From Mageeibacillus sp. UBA5439 (GTDB lineage: Bacteria > Bacillota > Clostridia > Saccharofermentanales > DTU023), in the NCBI GenBank assembly GCA_002427505.1, contig DIRJ01000008.1, positions 1,280 to 14,023 on the forward strand: a stretch of DNA of 12,744 nt. The letters are read 5' to 3'. Each line of letters begins with the position of its first letter. Position 1 is the first letter of the stretch. This document shows, piece by piece, positions 1 to 6,267 of this stretch. Position numbers and translations under genes: made by a program. Below the pieces are notes generated by a model, which worked only from the letters and a program-made list of their open reading frames with translations, made no database searches and had not been told where the DNA came from.

Positions 1-87
1 TGGCACGAATCCATGCACAAGTACGAATCAATGCTGCATATCAGCCCCAGGGAGGAGAACCGCCATGCAAAAATTCACTTTAGATAG
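1..87 (+). CDS. possible C-terminal end of an upstream gene (partial, uncertain)
   Basis: The frame beginning at base 1 is open from the window edge to a TAG at 85-87. It would encode 28 residues rich in His, Glu and Arg, ending in AKIHFR. It would overlap the start of the isochorismatase-like gene by 23 bp. The other two plus frames are also open across this short stretch, so openness alone proves little. I prefer this frame only because its residue mix looks protein-like. No family is recognised. The next gene has its own good ribosome binding site inside this stretch, which would suit translation downstream of a cotranscribed gene. Confidence 0.22.
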   Translation, partial: WHESMHKYESMLHISPREENRHAKIHFR

Positions 88-613
88 AGATGACACCGTC
101 TTATTTGTTGTTGACCTTCAGGACAGATTGTTAGCTGTCATGGAATACAAGGATCAGGTCATCAAAAATAACCTGACTTTGATTACGACGGCGCAAGAAC
201 TGAATTTGCCTGTAATTGCCACTGAACAGTACCCGAAAGGCCTGGGCCGGACAGCGCCGGAACTTTTAGACCTTCTCGGCGAAGATAGTATTTTTACCAA
301 AAACTGTTTTACCGCCTACACCGCTGAAGTGGCGGCAAAGCTCAAATCCCTGAGCAGGAAAAAGATCTTGCTTAGCGGCAGTGAAACACATATTTGTGTC
401 TTTCAGACCGCCCGCGATCTGATCAATGCCGGCTATGAGGTTTTTCTCGTTCGGGATGCCGTATGTTCACGCAGACAGGAGAACTGGCGCAATGGCCTGG
501 ATCTGATGCAGTCAATGGGTGCCGTGATTACTAACACCGAAACTGCCCTCTACGACCTGCTGAAAGTTTCGGGCACTCCGGAGTTCAAGAAACTCTCACA
601 GCTGATCAAGTAG
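65..613 (+). CDS. isochorismatase-family cysteine hydrolase
   Basis: This 182-residue protein is a single-domain, cytosolic member of the isochorismatase-like cysteine hydrolase superfamily. The expected catalytic triad is visible: Asp17 in VVDLQ, Lys79 in FTKNCF, and the nucleophile Cys111 in GSETHICVFQT. The segment TEQYPKGLG (53-61) and the GSETHICV pattern resemble the small ISOC-type branch rather than true isochorismatases, nicotinamidases or N-carbamoylsarcosine amidases. The length is normal for the branch. GGAGGAG at 51-57 lies 7 bases before the ATG and supports the start. The gene converges on glycerate kinase with 147 bp between the stops. The substrate cannot be read from the sequence. 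Fold and catalytic class are firm; a physiological reaction is not. Confidence 0.9.
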   Translation: MQKFTLDRDDTVLFVVDLQDRLLAVMEYKDQVIKNNLTLITTAQELNLPVIATEQYPKGLGRTAPELLDLLGEDSIFTKNCFTAYTAEVAAKLKSLSRKKILLSGSETHICVFQTARDLINAGYEVFLVRDAVCSRRQENWRNGLDLMQSMGAVITNTETALYDLLKVSGTPEFKKLSQLIK

Positions 614-641
614 TGTCTGGATCGGTGCCAGATATCAGACA
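614..641 (+). other. weak inverted repeat after the isochorismatase-like gene
   Basis: TGTCTG (614-619) pairs with CAGACA (636-641) directly behind the stop codon. The stem is only 6 bp and no T-run follows on either strand. It may help end the transcript but is not a convincing intrinsic terminator. The rest of the 614-760 gap between the two convergent genes shows nothing else clear. Confidence 0.25.
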
Positions 642-760
642 AAATATATGACAGAACATCTGGATAAAACAATGGAACTTACAGCTTCACAAGGGCTCTA
701 TACTTAGTGTGCATAGTTTAATAAAATTATGTAGCAAGTCAAGAATGCATATTCGTTCCG

Positions 761-1888
761 TTAAATATCCAGTGTCATAAAACGCATAAGGTCATCTACC
801 GTTGACGCAAGGTCCTGTTTGCTTCTAAGTCTGGCTTTTTCGTATGGGATTGCCTGACGGTTGGTGCTAAAAATGGCTGAAACCCCTCTATCGTAAGCTG
901 TTGCTGCATCATCACCTATGTCTCCCACAATAGCTACAACTGGAACGCCTTGCTTAGAAGCACGTTCAGCTACTCCGATCACAGTCTTACCTCTCAGGCT
1001 CTGACCATCTATTTTACCTTCACCGGTAAACACTATATCTGCACCCTTAAGCAGATTTTCAAATTCGACCAGGTCCAGAATAGTTTGAATGCCTGATTTT
1101 AATTGACCGTTGAGAAAAGCTGCAATTCCAGCACCCATTGCTCCGGCTGCACCTGCACCGGGCAGATTAGAGACATCAGTATTGAGATCTTTTTTTATCT
1201 GTTCGGAAAATGCTCTCAATTGACAGTCGAGCATTTTAACCATATTCTGATCTGCTCCTTTCTGAGGAGCATATACATATGCTGCTCCATGTTCGCCAAA
1301 CATCGGATTATCGATGTCACACATGGCAATCACTTTGCAGCCATTTAACAAATCTTTGGTCTTGCTGATATCTATGTGGGCGACCTGCTTCAGAGTAGAA
1401 CCAGTTGGCAAAAATTCAGCAGACTTATTATCCAGAAATTCAACACCAAGTGCAGCAGCCATGCCTGCACCTGCATCATTCGTACAGCTTCCTCCCAGAC
1501 CAATAATAATTTCTTTACAACCATCCAAAACCGCATGCTTAATGAGCTCACCTACCCCATAAGTTGTCGTTTCAGCCGGATTTTCACGTCCTTCTACTAG
1601 AGGTAAACCGGCGGCTTGAGCCATTTCTATTACGGCAGTATTTCCCATTCGGGCATAGTCACTGGAAACTTGTTCTCTATATGGACCATTCACAATAACT
1701 GATACCCTCTTACCCCCGACAGCAGCTAAAACACTATCCACCGTTCCTTCTCCACCATCAGCAACAGGTATAGCAACGACCTCGCAATACGGAAAGAACT
1801 CCAATACTTTAGATTTTACTATTTCACAAATCTCGATAGATGAGATATTTCCTTTAAATGAATCCGGGATTATGACACATTTTTTCAA
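761..1888 (-). CDS. glycerate kinase (GarK/GlxK family)
   Basis: This 375-residue protein belongs to the glycerate kinase type 1 family, which phosphorylates D-glycerate with ATP to a phosphoglycerate that enters lower glycolysis. The N-terminal PDSFKG motif (8-13), VADGGEGT (42-49), the glycine-rich GLGGSCTNDAGAG (130-142) and TGEGKIDGQSLRGKT (288-302) are all present, and the length is normal for the family. Whether 2-phosphoglycerate or 3-phosphoglycerate is formed cannot be told from sequence; family members called glycerate 2-kinase are commonest. The start codon is TTG (CAA at 1886-1888 on the plus strand). GGAGGAG 7 bases upstream and the conserved N-terminus right after it support this start. 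No glyoxylate or tartronate pathway genes are adjacent, so the glycerate source is unknown. The gene looks more AT-rich than its neighbours by eye. Confidence 0.93.
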   Translation of the reverse strand: MKKCVIIPDSFKGNISSIEICEIVKSKVLEFFPYCEVVAIPVADGGEGTVDSVLAAVGGKRVSVIVNGPYREQVSSDYARMGNTAVIEMAQAAGLPLVEGRENPAETTTYGVGELIKHAVLDGCKEIIIGLGGSCTNDAGAGMAAALGVEFLDNKSAEFLPTGSTLKQVAHIDISKTKDLLNGCKVIAMCDIDNPMFGEHGAAYVYAPQKGADQNMVKMLDCQLRAFSEQIKKDLNTDVSNLPGAGAAGAMGAGIAAFLNGQLKSGIQTILDLVEFENLLKGADIVFTGEGKIDGQSLRGKTVIGVAERASKQGVPVVAIVGDIGDDAATAYDRGVSAIFSTNRQAIPYEKARLRSKQDLASTVDDLMRFMTLDI

Positions 1889-2004
1889 CTATACACTCCT
1901 CCATGCTTTGTTCTGCCCGAAAGGCTCATATTGCAGTCTCTTACGTCGCCTAGGGAATTAGGCACAGGATGTAACAGGGGATAGTTCTCTTGCTTATGCT
2001 TCTA

Positions 2005-2032
2005 ATAATATCTCCATAATACCAAAAAGCAA
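2005..2032 (-). promoter_or_regulatory. candidate promoter for glycerate kinase
   Basis: On the minus strand TTGCTT (2027-2032) is followed after 16 bases by TATTAT (2005-2010). The -10 box matches consensus at five of six bases; the -35 box matches only its first three well. It begins just behind the stop of the exporter gene and would give a leader of about 110 nt. That leader contains a small hairpin, GCCTA pairing with TAGGC, near 1949-1964. I recognise no known riboswitch in it. Confidence 0.4.
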
Positions 2033-2040
2033 CTTGCCCC

Positions 2041-2946
2041 TTAGACTGTATCAGACACTTTTCTCAGCGAGAAGAGTGAGATGATGGCGACTCCGGCCAT
2101 GATCAGGATGCAACCCAGCCAGTTCAGCGGCGTCAGCTTTTCTCCCAGGATCAGAAAGCCGAATAAGACTCCGGACAGAGGTTCCGCCATCGAGATGACA
2201 GAAGTAGAGCTGGCGCCGATTTTCACGATGGCATAATTTAAGAGCGAAAAGCCGATCACACCGACCATCAGTGAAACCACAAAAGAATAGGCCCAGGCTC
2301 CTGCCGTCATCTGCAGCTTAAGCGTGCTGCCTGCCAGTCCTGTGATAAAAGCCACCGGGCTGACGATGAGATTGGTATAAAAAGTTAGTTTTATGCAGTG
2401 AAAGCCGCTTAGGGCTGTATGTTCCACGCTGATCAACATGGCTGCATAAGTAATGGCTGAACCCACTGCCAGCAGCAGGCCGGTCAAGTCGCTCTCCGCC
2501 GCACCGCCCATAAAGGTCAAAACTCCGGCAAAGCCCAGCAAGAGTGCAAGTATCTTCCACCACTTCGTTTTTTCTTTAAAAAACACTATACTCGCCACTA
2601 CGACAAAGACCGGGAAAAAGTAGTGCAGTACCGAGGCCATACCGACTTTTATGTAGGAGAAGGATGAGTACAGCATCAGGGTGGTGGAGAAATTTCCGAA
2701 GATACTGACCAGGACTACCAGCAGCAGTTCTTGCTTCGTCAGTCTGAGAGAGACTTTTTGCTGTCGGGCAAGCAGAAAGAGAAAGGGCAGGGACATGAAG
2801 GCCCGGGTAAACGTCATGATCATACCATTGCTGCCGCCCGCGTAGGCCAGCTTGGCGATGGCGGGCGAAATGCCGAACATCAGGGCTGCGATAAGAGCCG
2901 CACCGATCCCGATCAGCTTATCTTTTTGTTGCAATTTCTGAACCAT
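2041..2946 (-). CDS. EamA/DMT-superfamily transporter
   Basis: This 301-residue, very hydrophobic protein is an EamA-type member of the drug/metabolite transporter superfamily, an inner-membrane exporter of small metabolites. Two homologous EamA halves can be seen at roughly residues 12-146 and 160-293, together giving about ten membrane segments. The second half has the typical ending with SMAEPLSGVLFG followed by LGEKLTPLNWLGC, and the first half carries the matching FFKEKTKWWKILAL. Length is normal. The ATG at 2946 has AAGGAA upstream with a rather long spacing of about 11 bases. The gene reads toward glycerate kinase with a 152-bp gap, and diverges from the unknown membrane protein at 3155. 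The substrate cannot be predicted: families of this kind export amino acids, nucleosides or unknown compounds. Confidence 0.9.
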   Translation of the reverse strand: MVQKLQQKDKLIGIGAALIAALMFGISPAIAKLAYAGGSNGMIMTFTRAFMSLPFLFLLARQQKVSLRLTKQELLLVVLVSIFGNFSTTLMLYSSFSYIKVGMASVLHYFFPVFVVVASIVFFKEKTKWWKILALLLGFAGVLTFMGGAAESDLTGLLLAVGSAITYAAMLISVEHTALSGFHCIKLTFYTNLIVSPVAFITGLAGSTLKLQMTAGAWAYSFVVSLMVGVIGFSLLNYAIVKIGASSTSVISMAEPLSGVLFGFLILGEKLTPLNWLGCILIMAGVAIISLFSLRKVSDTV

Positions 2947-3024
2947 CCGGCTTAGTTTCCTTCAGTTTCTGATGATGTAAAAGTATCGTTTCGGTTTGAG
3001 GACAACAGCGTGTCCCGACCAGCA

Positions 3025-3054
3025 ATTATAGAGGCAGCTCTGTGGAAAAGGCAA
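3025..3054 (-). promoter_or_regulatory. candidate promoter for the EamA exporter
   Basis: On the minus strand TTGCCT (3049-3054) is followed after 18 bases by a perfect TATAAT (3025-3030). The implied transcript start near 3018 gives a leader of about 70 nt before the ATG at 2946. The -35 box lies in the left arm of the inverted repeat at 3049-3081. Confidence 0.6.
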
Positions 3055-3081
3055 GTGAGATTTCACCGGTCTTACTTGCCT
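3049..3081. promoter_or_regulatory. 11-bp inverted repeat at the centre of a divergent promoter region (possible operator)
   Basis: AGGCAAGTGAG (3049-3059) and CTTACTTGCCT (3071-3081) are inverted copies with one G-T mismatch, separated by 11 bases. Each arm carries a TTGCCT that can serve as the -35 box of an outward-facing promoter, one toward the exporter and one toward the unknown membrane protein. Arm length and spacing would suit a dimeric repressor or activator. On the minus strand the hairpin is followed by TTTT, so an intrinsic terminator is the alternative, but no gene lies upstream on that strand close enough to need it. Confidence 0.45.
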
Positions 3082-3105
3082 AAAGTGCAGGCTGCACATT
3101 AAGAT
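3076..3105 (+). promoter_or_regulatory. candidate promoter for the unknown membrane protein
   Basis: TTGCCT (3076-3081) is followed after 18 bases by TAAGAT (3100-3105). Both boxes match consensus at four of six positions, so this is weaker than the opposite promoter. It would start transcription near 3112, leaving about 43 nt before the ATG. The spacer contains a small hairpin, GTGCA pairing with TGCAC at 3085-3097. Confidence 0.35.
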
Positions 3106-3154
3106 GAACTTACTTCAGCAGCTGAAAAGCTAGCAGCAATTGTGAGGTGAGCAG

Positions 3155-3949
3155 ATGACCAGGAAAAAAGCCAAGAACAACCTCCCGCTTCCGATCTTAA
3201 TGATTATTTGCGCAGTGTTGATTTTTGCCATCTATATCAATCTGAGTACAATTGTACTGGCCTTTTGGGGTGAGACCAGCCTGGGAACTGTCGACAGTTA
3301 CCACAGCCGTCTGGACAGTTCATTTACTGATGTCAATCGTTCCCGAACAATATCCAAGAGCTACTCTTTTCTAGCTAACGGTAAGAAATATCGGGGTTAT
3401 GTGATCTATTCCAGCGACGAACAGTGGCCCAGCCTGAAAGAAGGCGAAACCCGCTTAGAGAGCATCACTTATTTAAGTTTTTTCCCCCGAATTAATAAGC
3501 CCAGCGCCCTTGCCGATTTCTATGAAATGGGAGATTACGCCATCATCTATCACTTTCTGACCCCGATTGCCAGCGGCTTTCTGCTCTTTCTTGTCATCCG
3601 CACCTATCGGAAAGAAAAAAAGAAAGCAGACAAAAAGAAAATAAGAGCTGCAGTGAAAGATGCCACGGCAGCCCCGGAAGATTATGTAAGCGCAAAAGGA
3701 GGTCCGCAAATGAAAAAATTTGCCGCTTTATCGGAGGCAGCCCGGTATGCTGTAAGCATCACGGGCAGGTGGAGATTTGCTGATTCCTCGGATGAATACG
3801 ACCGCGATCGTCTCCTCGTAGAATCAGAATTCTCGGATGAAGAAAATCCCGCTGACGAGGGCAGTTATTATGTAGTAGCTGACAACGGAGCTATCGGCTT
3901 CTCTGAAGATGGAGCCGAAGTCGACTGGTTGTTTTTACCCTTGGCCTGA
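3155..3949 (+). CDS. two-pass membrane protein of unknown function (DUF3592-like N-terminal part)
   Basis: I do not recognise a function. The 264-residue product starts with a short basic stretch. A membrane segment follows at about 11-37, then an extracytoplasmic region of about 90 residues containing SYSFLANGKKYRGYVIYSS (69-87). A second membrane segment lies at about 128-150, followed by a highly basic stretch (RKEKKKADKKK, 152-162). This layout resembles DUF3592-type proteins. From residue 186 the character changes to an acidic, soluble tail of 79 residues. That tail begins at Met186, preceded by a perfect ribosome binding site (separate entry), so the gene may be a fusion or make two products. 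GAGGTG precedes the main ATG by a few bases. The gene is divergent from the exporter and ends 34 bp before the convergent mtnA stop. Confidence 0.75.
   Translation: MTRKKAKNNLPLPILMIICAVLIFAIYINLSTIVLAFWGETSLGTVDSYHSRLDSSFTDVNRSRTISKSYSFLANGKKYRGYVIYSSDEQWPSLKEGETRLESITYLSFFPRINKPSALADFYEMGDYAIIYHFLTPIASGFLLFLVIRTYRKEKKKADKKKIRAAVKDATAAPEDYVSAKGGPQMKKFAALSEAARYAVSITGRWRFADSSDEYDRDRLLVESEFSDEENPADEGSYYVVADNGAIGFSEDGAEVDWLFLPLA
3696..3949 (+). other. internal ribosome binding site and in-frame start for a 79-residue product
   Basis: AAGGAGGT (3696-3703), a full match to the anti-Shine-Dalgarno sequence, lies 7 bases (after GGAGG) before an ATG at 3710-3712. That ATG is Met186 of the 264-residue frame. 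Initiation here would give a separate soluble protein of 79 residues that starts MKKFAALSEA, is rich in Asp and Glu, and ends at 3949. The site is stronger than the one in front of the full-length start. Whether it is used in the cell is inference. Confidence 0.5.
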
Positions 3950-3981
3950 TCAGGCAGATGATCCGGAAGCCCTGATCTTTT
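3948..3981 (+). terminator. candidate terminator of the unknown membrane protein gene
   Basis: GATCAGG (3948-3954) pairs with CCTGATC (3971-3977) and is followed by TTTT and a further T-rich stretch on the plus strand. It overlaps the stop codon and fills the 34-bp space before the mtnA stop. The stem is short (7 bp) and the loop long (16 nt), so it is moderate at best. It lacks a T-run on the minus strand and so would not serve mtnA. Confidence 0.45.
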
Positions 3982-3983
3982 CT

Positions 3984-5048
3984 CTATTTAAAGAGAGCCG
4001 CCAGGCTTTCGCTGTATGGAGGCCGACAGATTCCTTTTTCAGTTACAATGCCTGTGATCAGGCTATGGTCCGTCACATCAAAGGCCGGATTATAGCATTT
4101 GACACCGGCAGGAGCCATGGGCTGCACAAAAAACTTCTCGGCTATTTCTCCGGGGTCGCGTAATTCGATTTCAATATCGTCACCACTCTGGCAATTCATG
4201 TCGATAGTGTATGTCGGTCCAAGCACATAAAAAGGAATGCCGTAGTGTCGGGCCAGTATGGCTACCCCACTGCTTCCGATCTTGTTAGCTGTATCGCCGT
4301 TGGCGGCGACGCGGTCACAGCCGATAAAGCAGGCATTGATCCAGCCGTTTTTCATAACAAGGCTGGCCATGTTGTCGCAGATCAAAGTAACGTCGATGCC
4401 GGCATGAAATAGTTCGTAAGTTGTCAGTCTGGCACCTTGCAGCAGGGGACGGGTTTCGTCAGCAAAAACCCGAAATTCCATGCCTCTTTCTTTGCCTAAA
4501 AGCAGCGGTCCTAATGCCGTCCCGTATTTGGAGGTGGCCAGAGGTCCTGCATTGCAGTGAGTGAGTATACCGTCACCATCCCGGAGCAGGGTCAGGCCGT
4601 GCTCTGAAATCGCCTGACACATGGCTATATCTTCCTCATGAATGCTGATGCTTTCCTGTTCCAGCAGTGCGATAATTTCACTTTTAGACTTATCGCTATT
4701 GCCGACGACAAGTTTTTCCATGCGATTAAGGGCCCAACTCAGATTAACTGCTGTTGGTCTGGATGAATTGATAAAGTCTGTTTGCCGTCGGAATTCGACC
4801 AGGAAATCCTCATAGTTATCCGCTTCAATTTGCCGAGCCAGCACGTAAATGCCGTATGCCGCAGCTATGCCGATGGCCGGAGCACCCCTTACCTTGAGCT
4901 GGCAGATGGCATCGAACAGCTGCCGGGCAGTTTGGACTGTGATGTATTCCAGCGAGTTAGGCAATTTAGTCTGGTCAATCAGGATGACGGATTTCTTATC
5001 TGCAGAAAGTTTAACGTTATCACCCTTGATCGCAGTACTCATATCCAT
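3984..5048 (-). CDS. mtnA: S-methyl-5-thioribose-1-phosphate isomerase
   Basis: This 354-residue cytosolic protein is an aldose-ketose isomerase of the MtnA / eIF2B-alpha-like family. It converts 5-methylthioribose 1-phosphate to the ribulose form in methionine salvage; some bacteria use the same enzyme on 5-deoxyribose 1-phosphate. The signature RGAPAIG lies at 54-60. The two catalytic residues are in place: Cys165 in THCNAGPLA and Asp245 in IGCDRVAANGDTANKIG. The C-terminal PAFDVT (321-326) is typical. Length is normal, and full motif conservation argues against a ribose 1,5-bisphosphate isomerase or an eIF2B-like regulator. AGGA about 6 bases upstream supports the ATG at 5048; a second ATG two codons later is possible. 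It stands alone: no kinase, nucleosidase or class II aldolase of the salvage route is in the window. A terminator separates it from the etf operon, so it probably has its own promoter. Confidence 0.96.
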   Translation of the reverse strand: MDMSTAIKGDNVKLSADKKSVILIDQTKLPNSLEYITVQTARQLFDAICQLKVRGAPAIGIAAAYGIYVLARQIEADNYEDFLVEFRRQTDFINSSRPTAVNLSWALNRMEKLVVGNSDKSKSEIIALLEQESISIHEEDIAMCQAISEHGLTLLRDGDGILTHCNAGPLATSKYGTALGPLLLGKERGMEFRVFADETRPLLQGARLTTYELFHAGIDVTLICDNMASLVMKNGWINACFIGCDRVAANGDTANKIGSSGVAILARHYGIPFYVLGPTYTIDMNCQSGDDIEIELRDPGEIAEKFFVQPMAPAGVKCYNPAFDVTDHSLITGIVTEKGICRPPYSESLAALFK

Positions 5049-5117
5049 AAATTTTCCTTTTCCAATACGCTCATTGTGGGAGTATTTCGTATCCGGCTCC
5101 AGTTTAGCATAACAAGC

Positions 5118-5151
5118 AAAGCGCCCACTCCTGCACGGATGTGGGCGCTTT
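5118..5151 (-). terminator. strong hairpin terminator behind etfA
   Basis: AAAGCGCCCAC (5118-5128) pairs perfectly with GTGGGCGCTTT (5141-5151) around a 12-nt loop. ATAACAA (5109-5115) and TTGTTAT (5153-5159) extend the stem beyond a small bulge. On the minus strand the 3' arm ends in TTT and runs into GCTTGTT. It lies about 105 bp behind the etfA stop and 70 bp before mtnA, so it most likely ends the malic enzyme-acyl-CoA dehydrogenase-etfBA transcript. The stretch 5160-5256 between it and etfA holds nothing I can identify. Confidence 0.75.
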
Positions 5152-5256
5152 ATTGTTATAGTTTAAGTCATGCTTTTGAGCCATCCGATTTGGAATCACT
5201 GCTTGTGCATCAAATCGTGCCTGGCACCAAAATATGCATTCACCAGGTTTGTGCTG

Positions 5257-6255
5257 CTAGTCGTGTTTCTCTGCCTTCAGAGTTTTAATCAGCTTGGGCA
5301 GGATCTCAAACAAATCGCCGACTATGCCGACATCGGCGACTGTGAAAATTGCTGCATCCGGATTTTTATTGATTGCTACGATGTAGTCGGCTTCTTCCAT
5401 GCCGGCCAGATGCTGAATGGCTCCCGAGATGCCGACTGCAAAATAGAGGGCGGGACGCACGGTTTTACCTGTCTGCCCCACCTGACGTTCCTTAACTTGC
5501 CAGCCTGCATCGACGACTGCACGCGAGGCAGCTACCTCGCCGCCCAAAGCATCCGCCAATTCCTGCAGCAGGGCAAAGCCCTCTTCGCCGCCGACACCGC
5601 GGCCGCCTGCTACCAGGACATCAGCCTCTGTAATATCTACGTGCTGACCGATTTTTTTGGCAATCTCTTCCACTGTGACATAGCAGTTATTCTTTTCCAG
5701 CTGAAGCTTTAGCTCAATAATTTCTCCTGCCCGCTCCGGATCCGCTACTTTTCTGACCATTACGCCGGGGCGGACAGTTGCCATCTGCGGGCGGTGATCT
5801 GAGCAGAGAATAGTTGCCATCAGGTTTCCGCCGAAAGCAGGGCGCGTCATGCGCAGTTCCTTGTTGTCGGGATCAATTTCCAGAGCGGTGCAATCTGCTG
5901 TCAGACCTGTGTGAACGCGGGCTGCCACTCTGGGACCCAGGTCCCGGCCCAGAGCAGTGGCGCCGATCAGCAGAATCTCCGGCTGATACTCTTCTATAAC
6001 GTAAGCCATTGCCTGGGTGTAGGGCTCCGTGCGGTAAAGCTTCAGTTCGGGATCGTCCAGATACAAAACCCTGTCTGCTCCGGCTGCCAGCAAGTCCGGG
6101 GCCAGATGAGAGATCTTCTCACCCAACAAAACAGCAGTTACATTTTCATTCAGGTCCCGGGCCAGGTCTCTGGCTTTTCCGATTAATTCATAGGAAACAT
6201 TCGTCAAAACCCCATCTGTCTGTTCCGCGAATGTAAATACTCCCTTATATGTCAT
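5257..6255 (-). CDS. etfA: electron transfer flavoprotein, alpha subunit
   Basis: This 332-residue protein is the alpha subunit of ETF, which carries FAD and passes electrons to and from the partner acyl-CoA dehydrogenase. The N-terminal ETF fold spans about 1-190, with MTRPAFGGNLMATI (136-149) and MATVRPGVM (158-166). The C-terminal FAD-binding domain starts near GGRGVGG (217-223) and shows SRAVVDAGW (244-252), QVGQTGK (258-264), SGAIQHLAGM (277-286) and VAINKNPDAAIF (293-304), all expected FAD contacts. Length and motifs match clostridial EtfA of bifurcating complexes. There is no ferredoxin-type N-terminal extension, unlike some EtfA proteins. The ATG has GGGGAG about 8 bases upstream and lies 12 bp behind the etfB stop, so the two subunits are almost surely cotranslated. 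Confidence 0.97.
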   Translation of the reverse strand: MTYKGVFTFAEQTDGVLTNVSYELIGKARDLARDLNENVTAVLLGEKISHLAPDLLAAGADRVLYLDDPELKLYRTEPYTQAMAYVIEEYQPEILLIGATALGRDLGPRVAARVHTGLTADCTALEIDPDNKELRMTRPAFGGNLMATILCSDHRPQMATVRPGVMVRKVADPERAGEIIELKLQLEKNNCYVTVEEIAKKIGQHVDITEADVLVAGGRGVGGEEGFALLQELADALGGEVAASRAVVDAGWQVKERQVGQTGKTVRPALYFAVGISGAIQHLAGMEEADYIVAINKNPDAAIFTVADVGIVGDLFEILPKLIKTLKAEKHD

Positions 6256-6267
6256 ATTGCTGCTCCC

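Noticed and set aside
65..613. Nicotinamidase or true isochorismatase
   Set aside because: The metal-binding pattern of nicotinamidases is not apparent and there is no siderophore or NAD gene context; the small ISOC-like branch fits better.
3050..3080. Inverted repeat read as a plain intrinsic terminator on the minus strand
   Set aside because: A TTTT follows, but no minus-strand gene lies upstream within the divergent region; the promoter geometry explains both arms better. Kept as an alternative in the feature entry.
5118..5151. Possible regulatory leader or riboswitch for mtnA
   Set aside because: The hairpin is a simple perfect stem placed like a terminator for the upstream operon, and I see no SAM-riboswitch features between it and the mtnA start.
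4782..5712. Long plus-strand open frames of 168 and 180 codons opposite mtnA and etfA
   Set aside because: They lie antisense to two genes with full family motifs, lack convincing ribosome binding sites, and have a low-complexity, Cys- and Ser-rich make-up typical of shadow frames.
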